IMG/VR virus record: IMGVR_UViG_3300028388_004822
Span: 1 to 42,968 of that record
Source of the DNA: a virus
Strand: one strand, 5' to 3'
Length of the DNA stretch: 42,968 nt
Shown one piece after another: positions 38,688 to 42,968 of the stretch. The stretch's first letter is position 1, and each line of letters starts with the position of its first letter. The translations under genes and the position numbers were made by a program. Below the pieces are notes generated by a model that was not told the origin of the DNA, did not search any database, and saw nothing but the letters and a program-made list of their open reading frames with translations.

Positions 38688-41394
38688 TATCCGACCTGAT
38701 CCCGCTGAAATTGCCCGGGCGCTCGACATTCTGGTTGAGCCGGAATCCGTTTGTGAGCTGCGGGTTCTAAAGACCGGAAAAACCCGCACGGTACGCGGGT
38801 ATTTCGATAATATCGATGCCGCCGTCGAAGCGGCCGCGGCCTGGTCGGGCCAGGCTCCGGCTGTGTATCTCACGCTCAATCCGGTCAATCCCGCGCTGTT
38901 GGCGCGCGCAGCTAATCGTTTGGAGCCGTACGCGGAAAACTCAGCGCTCGATCCGGATATCGTGCGCCGGCGCTGGCTGCTGATTGATATTGATCCGGAT
39001 CGGCCATCAGGAATTTCCTCGTCGGATGCCGAACACGAGGCGGCGATCGCCGCGGCGCGTGCGGTGTATCAGTGGCTGAAGTTTCGCGGCTGGCCTGCGC
39101 CGGTCGTGGCGGACAGTGGCAACGGGGCGCATCTGTTGTATCGCGTCGATATGCCGAATGATGAGGAATCGCGCGATCTCTTCAAGGCTGCGCTGCAGGC
39201 GCTGGCCGCGCGCTTCAACGACGGCGTTGTCTCGGTCGATCAGACCGTATTCAACGCGGCGCGGATCAGTAAGCTTTACGGCACGGCGGCCTGCAAGGGC
39301 GATGATACGCCGGATCGGCCGCATCGCTTGTCCCGCATTTTGACCGCGCCGGACGATGGGCTGGCTCTCGTGTCCGTCGATCAGCTGCGCAGCCTGGCGA
39401 AAGAGTCACCGGAGCCGGAACCCAAATCGGCGCCGAAGTCGCACGCGCGTGGGCGCGAGTCTTCGGCGGATTTTTTCGGTTCGGTCAATGATCGGGCCAT
39501 GCAGAATCTGGCGGCGTGGGTGCCGGCACTGTTCCCGGCAGCAAAAGCCTATCAGGGCGGGTATCGGGTTAAATCGAAAGATCTGCACCGGAATCTGGAG
39601 GAAGATCTTTCGATTTTGTCTACGGGCATCGTCGATTTCGGCGTGGCAGATCAGGGGGACTCGAAAGAGGGCCGGCGTACGCCGATCGATTTGGTGATCG
39701 AGTGGGGCAGCGCCGGCGACGCGGTCGAGGCGGCGCAGTGGCTGTGCAATCAGCTGGGGATCGATCCCGAGTCGATGGGCTGGCGGAAATCGGCGCCGAA
39801 ATCGCGCGCACCGGTGGAGAAGCCGGAACCGGCGCCGGTGTTGGATCTGGTTGAAATCAAGTCCCGGCGACTTGCTTTTGAGAAGCAAATCGAGGCGACT
39901 GAGGATATTGAAGAGCTATCCGTTGTCATTGCGCCGGCCATCCAAGGATGTGAGCTTTTGCCCGTGCAAACCCGATCACGCCTGTTGAAAATGATCGCAA
40001 AAAAAGTCGGTTTGTCACCGGTGGAATTAGCTAAGAGTCTGCGGCCGCCGAAAGAGGATGCCGCAGAACCGGAGCCGATTGAGGACGATCATCTGATCGA
40101 GTCCCTCAATCAGCGTTATGCTGTCGTGAAGATCGGCGGCCGGGCCTGCATCATGAGTCAGGATTACGACCCGGGGCTTGAACGGCCGATGTTGTCGTTC
40201 CTCGGCCGAAACGACTTCGAGTTATTACATTGCAATAAGAAAGTCGGTCTCGGCCGGCATGCGGTAACGCTCGGACAGCATTGGCTGGAATCGCCACGCC
40301 GGCGGCAGTATGAGGGCGTGATCTTTTCGCCCGGAAAGAATGTCGACGGCTACTACAACCTGTTCCAGGGATTCGGCGTTGAGCCGAAAACCGGTAGTTA
40401 CGGGCGCTTTGCTGAGTTTGTTCACAACATCATTTGTGCCGGCAACGATGATCTCTTCGAGTACGTATGGTGTTGGCTGGCGCATCTGTTTCAGCGGCCG
40501 GCAGAGCTGCCGGGTACGGCCATTGTGCTGCGTTCGGTGGAGCAGGGCACTGGGAAAAACACGTTTGTTGAGACGATCGGCAAGCTGGTCGGCCGGCAGC
40601 ATTTCATCCAGCTCGCGTCGATGCATCAGGTAACCGGGCGTTTTTCGGGCCATCTCGCGGATCTGTTGCTGGTCCACGCCAATGAGGCGATATGGGGCGG
40701 CGATAAAAACGCCGAAGGCGTATTGAAAGGGATGATCACCGATGCCATGGAGACGATCGAGCGGAAACATCAGGACGCGTTCAGCGTCCCGAACTTCAAA
40801 AGGGTGATGATCTCCACAAACAACGAGTGGCCGATTGCGCGCGATGCGCACGATCGGCGATTTGTCGTTTGCGATGTGTCGCCGATGCATCAACGCGATC
40901 GTGCCTATTTCGGTGCAATCCATGAGGAGCTGAATAACGGCGGCTATGAGGCACTGATGCAGGCGCTGCTGGAGGTCGATATATCCGATTGGTCGCCGGC
41001 GGCGGTACCGGAGTCACTCCAAGAGCTGGGTTGGGACATCAAGATTCGGTCCGGATCGAGCGTGTTGAAGTGGTACTTCCAGTGTTTGCAGGCTGGATAT
41101 CGGGTTCCGGGCGATCCTGACATCGATCAGTGGCCAAGTGAGCCGATCAAGAAAGACCATTTTCATTACAGCTACCTCAAGTGGTGCGAACGCCTGCGCG
41201 AAATGCATCCGCTGCATATGACGCAGTTCAGCCGCGAGTTGCAGAGTTGGGGCGCCAAGATTGGCCGGCCACGGTTTGGCGGCGTGCAGACGCCGTGTTT
41301 CTTGTTGCCGGAGCTGACGGCGGCGCGCGAAATGTTCGCGCGCGTGGTGGGCATCCCGATGGAGGTCTGGTCCACGGATTATTTTGATGAGTAG
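38671..41394 (+). CDS. Primase-helicase (AEP-like primase plus SF3/D5-type helicase)
   Basis: 907 aa replication protein. The N-terminal part has the AEP primase motifs WLLIDIDPDRP (about 102-112, with D106 and D108), VVADSGNGAHLLYR (about 145-158) and the conserved ARISKLYGTAACKGD (about 202-216). The C-terminal half is an SF3/DUF5906-like helicase with RSVEQGTGKNTFVE (Walker A near 624-632) and SFSGHLADLLLVHANEA-like Walker B. It both synthesises primers and unwinds DNA at the origin. The repeat-rich region immediately after its stop fits a replication origin. Length matches other phage and plasmid primase-helicases. Confidence 0.9.
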   Translation: MSTKNNIRPDPAEIARALDILVEPESVCELRVLKTGKTRTVRGYFDNIDAAVEAAAAWSGQAPAVYLTLNPVNPALLARAANRLEPYAENSALDPDIVRRRWLLIDIDPDRPSGISSSDAEHEAAIAAARAVYQWLKFRGWPAPVVADSGNGAHLLYRVDMPNDEESRDLFKAALQALAARFNDGVVSVDQTVFNAARISKLYGTAACKGDDTPDRPHRLSRILTAPDDGLALVSVDQLRSLAKESPEPEPKSAPKSHARGRESSADFFGSVNDRAMQNLAAWVPALFPAAKAYQGGYRVKSKDLHRNLEEDLSILSTGIVDFGVADQGDSKEGRRTPIDLVIEWGSAGDAVEAAQWLCNQLGIDPESMGWRKSAPKSRAPVEKPEPAPVLDLVEIKSRRLAFEKQIEATEDIEELSVVIAPAIQGCELLPVQTRSRLLKMIAKKVGLSPVELAKSLRPPKEDAAEPEPIEDDHLIESLNQRYAVVKIGGRACIMSQDYDPGLERPMLSFLGRNDFELLHCNKKVGLGRHAVTLGQHWLESPRRRQYEGVIFSPGKNVDGYYNLFQGFGVEPKTGSYGRFAEFVHNIICAGNDDLFEYVWCWLAHLFQRPAELPGTAIVLRSVEQGTGKNTFVETIGKLVGRQHFIQLASMHQVTGRFSGHLADLLLVHANEAIWGGDKNAEGVLKGMITDAMETIERKHQDAFSVPNFKRVMISTNNEWPIARDAHDRRFVVCDVSPMHQRDRAYFGAIHEELNNGGYEALMQALLEVDISDWSPAAVPESLQELGWDIKIRSGSSVLKWYFQCLQAGYRVPGDPDIDQWPSEPIKKDHFHYSYLKWCERLREMHPLHMTQFSRELQSWGAKIGRPRFGGVQTPCFLLPELTAAREMFARVVGIPMEVWSTDYFDE

Positions 41395-41434
41395 CGTCCA
41401 CCCGGCTCAAGCCGGGTTCTGAGCCGGGTGGACG
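41395..41434. repeat. 15-bp perfect inverted repeat after the primase gene
   Basis: CGTCCACCCGGCTCA (41395-41409) is exactly complementary to TGAGCCGGGTGGACG (41420-41434), ten bases apart. Each arm contains the iteron core TGAGCCGGG. It may be an origin element and also a stem in the primase mRNA 3' end; no T-run follows. Confidence 0.8.
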
Positions 41435-41682
41435 ATCCATTTAACTTCTTGATACGAGGAGAATATATACGTCTGAGCCGGGTGAGCCGGGTGCTTTTCT
41501 AAAACTTTTCCCTACGGGGAAAAAAATTTTGTCTGCTGTTTAAAAAAACTTTTTCGCATATGCGGAAAAGTACCCGGCTCACCCGGCTCACCCGGCTCAA
41601 TCCATATAACTTATTGATCATTAGAATATAAATAATATTGGGTTGAGCCGGGTAATGGACGATTTGAGCCGGGTGAGCCGGG
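41395..41682. other. Candidate replication origin with TGAGCCGGG iterons
   Basis: Ten copies of TGAGCCGGG are present: five direct arms at 41420, 41474, 41483, 41644, 41665 and 41674 (six in this orientation), and inverted at 41401, 41573, 41582 and 41591. Between them is an AT-rich core with the palindromes TTTTCCC-TACG-GGGAAAA and CTTTTTCGCATATGCGGAAAAG-like (22 bases, 41550-41571). Tandem copies at a 9-base pitch are unusual for iterons. Position right behind the initiator/helicase supports origin function. Confidence 0.7.
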
Positions 41683-41710
41683 CATGCATAAGTAACATAA
41701 GGATAGCGGT

Positions 41711-41836
41711 ATGAAACAAGTACTAATCATTACATTAAATGATCGGGCAGGACTAAGTGTCAAAGAACGTTACAGGGGGATTAATTCACAGAGTTCGTGG
41801 CGTGTCGTATGCATAATCAGTCCCAGACTAAACTAG
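41711..41836 (+). CDS. Small ORF before the membrane genes
   Basis: 41 aa (begins MKQVLIITLNDRAGLSVKE) from ATG 41711, preceded by AAGGATAG. Its end overlaps the next gene. Its N terminus is hydrophobic but short. It may be a leader or a small regulator of the membrane-protein operon; function unknown. Confidence 0.45.
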   Translation: MKQVLIITLNDRAGLSVKERYRGINSQSSWRVVCIISPRLN

Positions 41837-42246
41837 TGAAATTGCGATGGCGAGCTGTGGAGAATTTGATATTTATCGGTGTGGTTGGTGTCGCTGCCGT
41901 TATGGGCGTATCATTGGGCGCACTTGCATCATATACCGCCAGGATACGTGATGAATCGGAACAAACAGGCAAACCCATTGAGCAACTGTATTCTAAGCAT
42001 GCTCTTGCGGCAGAAGTCATCATTGCTGCTTTTATTGGCCTTGCTGGCTGCGTCATTGCCTTTGTTACTGCTCGCCGCTACTTATCTCTGACCGACATCT
42101 ATGAAATCACCGCGATATCCATCGTGGTGGGCTCGCTGTTGTCGTTCTTCAATCGATCCACCATTCTGCTGGCCCGGCAGCATCTGCCCGGGCTGATCGG
42201 CCATTGGGCCAAAAACAATAACAATAAAAACGCAGGTGAAGGCTAA
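41809..42246 (+). CDS. Membrane protein, holin candidate
   Basis: 145 aa with three hydrophobic segments (LIFIGVVGVAAVMGVSLGAL, AEVIIAAFIGLAGCVIAFVT, and AISIVVGSLLSFFNRSTILL). A charged loop separates segments one and two and the tail is basic. Size and topology fit a class I holin-like protein. It is ATGG-coupled to the following membrane protein. No sequence family confirmed. Confidence 0.55.
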   Translation: MHNQSQTKLVKLRWRAVENLIFIGVVGVAAVMGVSLGALASYTARIRDESEQTGKPIEQLYSKHALAAEVIIAAFIGLAGCVIAFVTARRYLSLTDIYEITAISIVVGSLLSFFNRSTILLARQHLPGLIGHWAKNNNNKNAGEG

Positions 42247-42614
42247 TGGAACATATGCATATGGTGGTTATCATCATCATCGTTGTCAGTAACATCGGCA
42301 CCGCTATCGACTACGCGGTAATTGGGTTACGGATGGTACATCAGTCAACGTGGCGGCGGGACATAATGCTATTGATGCATGACATGATGAGCGTTATGCA
42401 CGGGACCTTTATATTCAGTTGCGGGTTGGCTCATTTGGCTATGGGTGTCTCCTGGCTGTGGGTGGGCCATATGATGACCTGGCCTGTGGCACTGGCGTCG
42501 CTGTTCATGTTCCTATGCTCGACCCCAGTTGCGTTGCTGATGCTGATCAGGCCGGGGAAACGTTATCAGCTGAACCTGCACAAATACGAGGTAACAGTCA
42601 CCAGGGCAACATGA
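42246..42614 (+). CDS. Second membrane protein of the putative lysis block
   Basis: 122 aa, Met- and His-rich at the N terminus (MEHMHMVVIIIIVVSNIGTA) with about four hydrophobic segments (including FIFSCGLAHLAMGVSWLWVG and ALASLFMFLCSTPVALLMLI). It may act with the upstream protein as holin or antiholin. It overlaps the Mor-like gene by ATGA. Confidence 0.5.
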   Translation: MEHMHMVVIIIIVVSNIGTAIDYAVIGLRMVHQSTWRRDIMLLMHDMMSVMHGTFIFSCGLAHLAMGVSWLWVGHMMTWPVALASLFMFLCSTPVALLMLIRPGKRYQLNLHKYEVTVTRAT

Positions 42615-42889
42615 TGGTTAGACAGGACCAGCCATCAGAATTGACCGATCTTCAGCAGGTATTACTCGGCGCTGGGTATGATCACGCGATAGTGACATCG
42701 GTTGTGAGGACGCTGATATCAAGCGAACTCGCAGGGTCATCGCTCTACATACCAAAGTGCATGAGTATCAAAATCGCCGAACGCAATGAGATCATCGTCG
42801 GCCAGGCCCGATCCGGCATGAGCAAAGCCGACATTGCTCGGCGCCACAACCTTTCTATCCGCACCATCGAACGGATTCTCAATCCATAG
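42611..42889 (+). CDS. Mor-family late transcription activator
   Basis: 92 aa. The second half SLYIPKCMSIKIAERNEIIV followed by GQARSGMSKADIARRHNLSI and RTIERILNP is the Mor/C pattern (dimerisation helix then helix-turn-helix). In Mu-like phages Mor activates middle transcription. Here it is the last gene before the terminase start, so it probably switches on the late packaging and structural genes that begin at position 10 in the circular form. Confidence 0.75.
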   Translation: MMVRQDQPSELTDLQQVLLGAGYDHAIVTSVVRTLISSELAGSSLYIPKCMSIKIAERNEIIVGQARSGMSKADIARRHNLSIRTIERILNP

Positions 42890-42899
42890 CGAATCACCT

Positions 42900-42934
42900 G
42901 CGACATCCATTTGTACAGATGTCGCGATCTTTTT
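42900..42934 (+). terminator. Intrinsic terminator after the Mor-like gene
   Basis: GCGACATC (42900-42907) pairs with GATGTCGC (42918-42925), loop of 10 bases, then GATCTTTTT. It ends the membrane/Mor operon and, in circular form, insulates the terminase start. Confidence 0.85.
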
Positions 42935-42968
42935 GGTAAATCTAAATAAAGCGGGTCCTTCCCAGACC
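42935..42968. other. Right end, possible cos/junction region
   Basis: 34 bases after the terminator hold no gene. In a circular map they are directly upstream of the small terminase gene, the usual place of cos. GGGTCCTTCCCAGACC could be part of such a site, but no symmetry is conclusive. Confidence 0.3.

Noticed and set aside
41395-41690. CRISPR-like reading of the TGAGCCGGG repeats
   Set aside because: Units are 9 bases, appear in both orientations and have no regular spacers; an iteron/origin interpretation is better.
42246-42614. Direct call of this protein as a known holin family
   Set aside because: Membrane topology fits but no diagnostic motif was seen, so only a candidate call is made.

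Overview
The window looks like one complete genome of a temperate tailed phage (siphovirus-like), opened just before the small terminase gene. Head, tail, replication, immunity, integration and packaging functions are all present. The integrase attachment site lies in the middle with phage genes on both sides, so it reads as attP of an unintegrated or circularised genome, not attL/attR of a prophage. The attP core is the 3' half of a bacterial tRNA-Thr(CGT). Together with a gpW/gpA/Nu1-type packaging and head module and a Mor-type activator, this suggests a proteobacterial, probably gammaproteobacterial, host; the species cannot be named from sequence alone.

Layout. (1) 10-9682, plus strand: small and large terminase, gpW-like joining protein, portal, a fused ClpP-type protease/major capsid protein, decoration protein, head-tail completion proteins, tail tube candidate and minor tail protein Z. 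(2) 9685-22101, plus strand: tape measure, large tail-tip and hub proteins, a sulfotransferase, a repeat-built fibre-like protein and adaptor-like proteins. (3) 22153-23974, minus strand: an accessory cassette with its own strong promoter/operator, including a HAD phosphatase fused to a helix-turn-helix. (4) 24177-28919, minus strand: a plasmid-like operon with a ribbon-helix-helix protein, a divergent ParA, a partner protein, small membrane proteins and an FtsK-type translocase, associated with two repeat families. (5) 29230-35375, minus strand: attP, a MazG-like protein, integrase, a DUF4224 protein and early accessory genes (C5 methyltransferase with a second overlapping reading frame, DUF5131, Lar-like, DUF4326). 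A plus-strand cargo gene sits within this block. (6) 35393-36321: immunity region with CI-like and Cro-like regulators, divergent early promoters and shared operators. (7) 36285-37357: an initiator-type tRNA-Met, two related long hairpins, three intrinsic terminators, an antiterminator/terminator switch and two small membrane proteins. (8) 37358-41690: early genes, a primase-helicase and an iteron-rich candidate origin. (9) 41711-42934: small membrane proteins (holin candidates), a Mor-like activator and a terminator leading back to the terminase.

How it may work. The CI-like repressor probably binds AGCACTNNNAGTGCT-type operators in both early promoters. The rightward early transcript must cross three intrinsic terminators before reaching the replication genes, so some antitermination device is expected. 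The paired hairpins behind the tRNA are the best candidate for a new regulatory RNA. The other notable features are the dual-coded methyltransferase locus and a ParA/FtsK operon in a phage that also carries an integrase.
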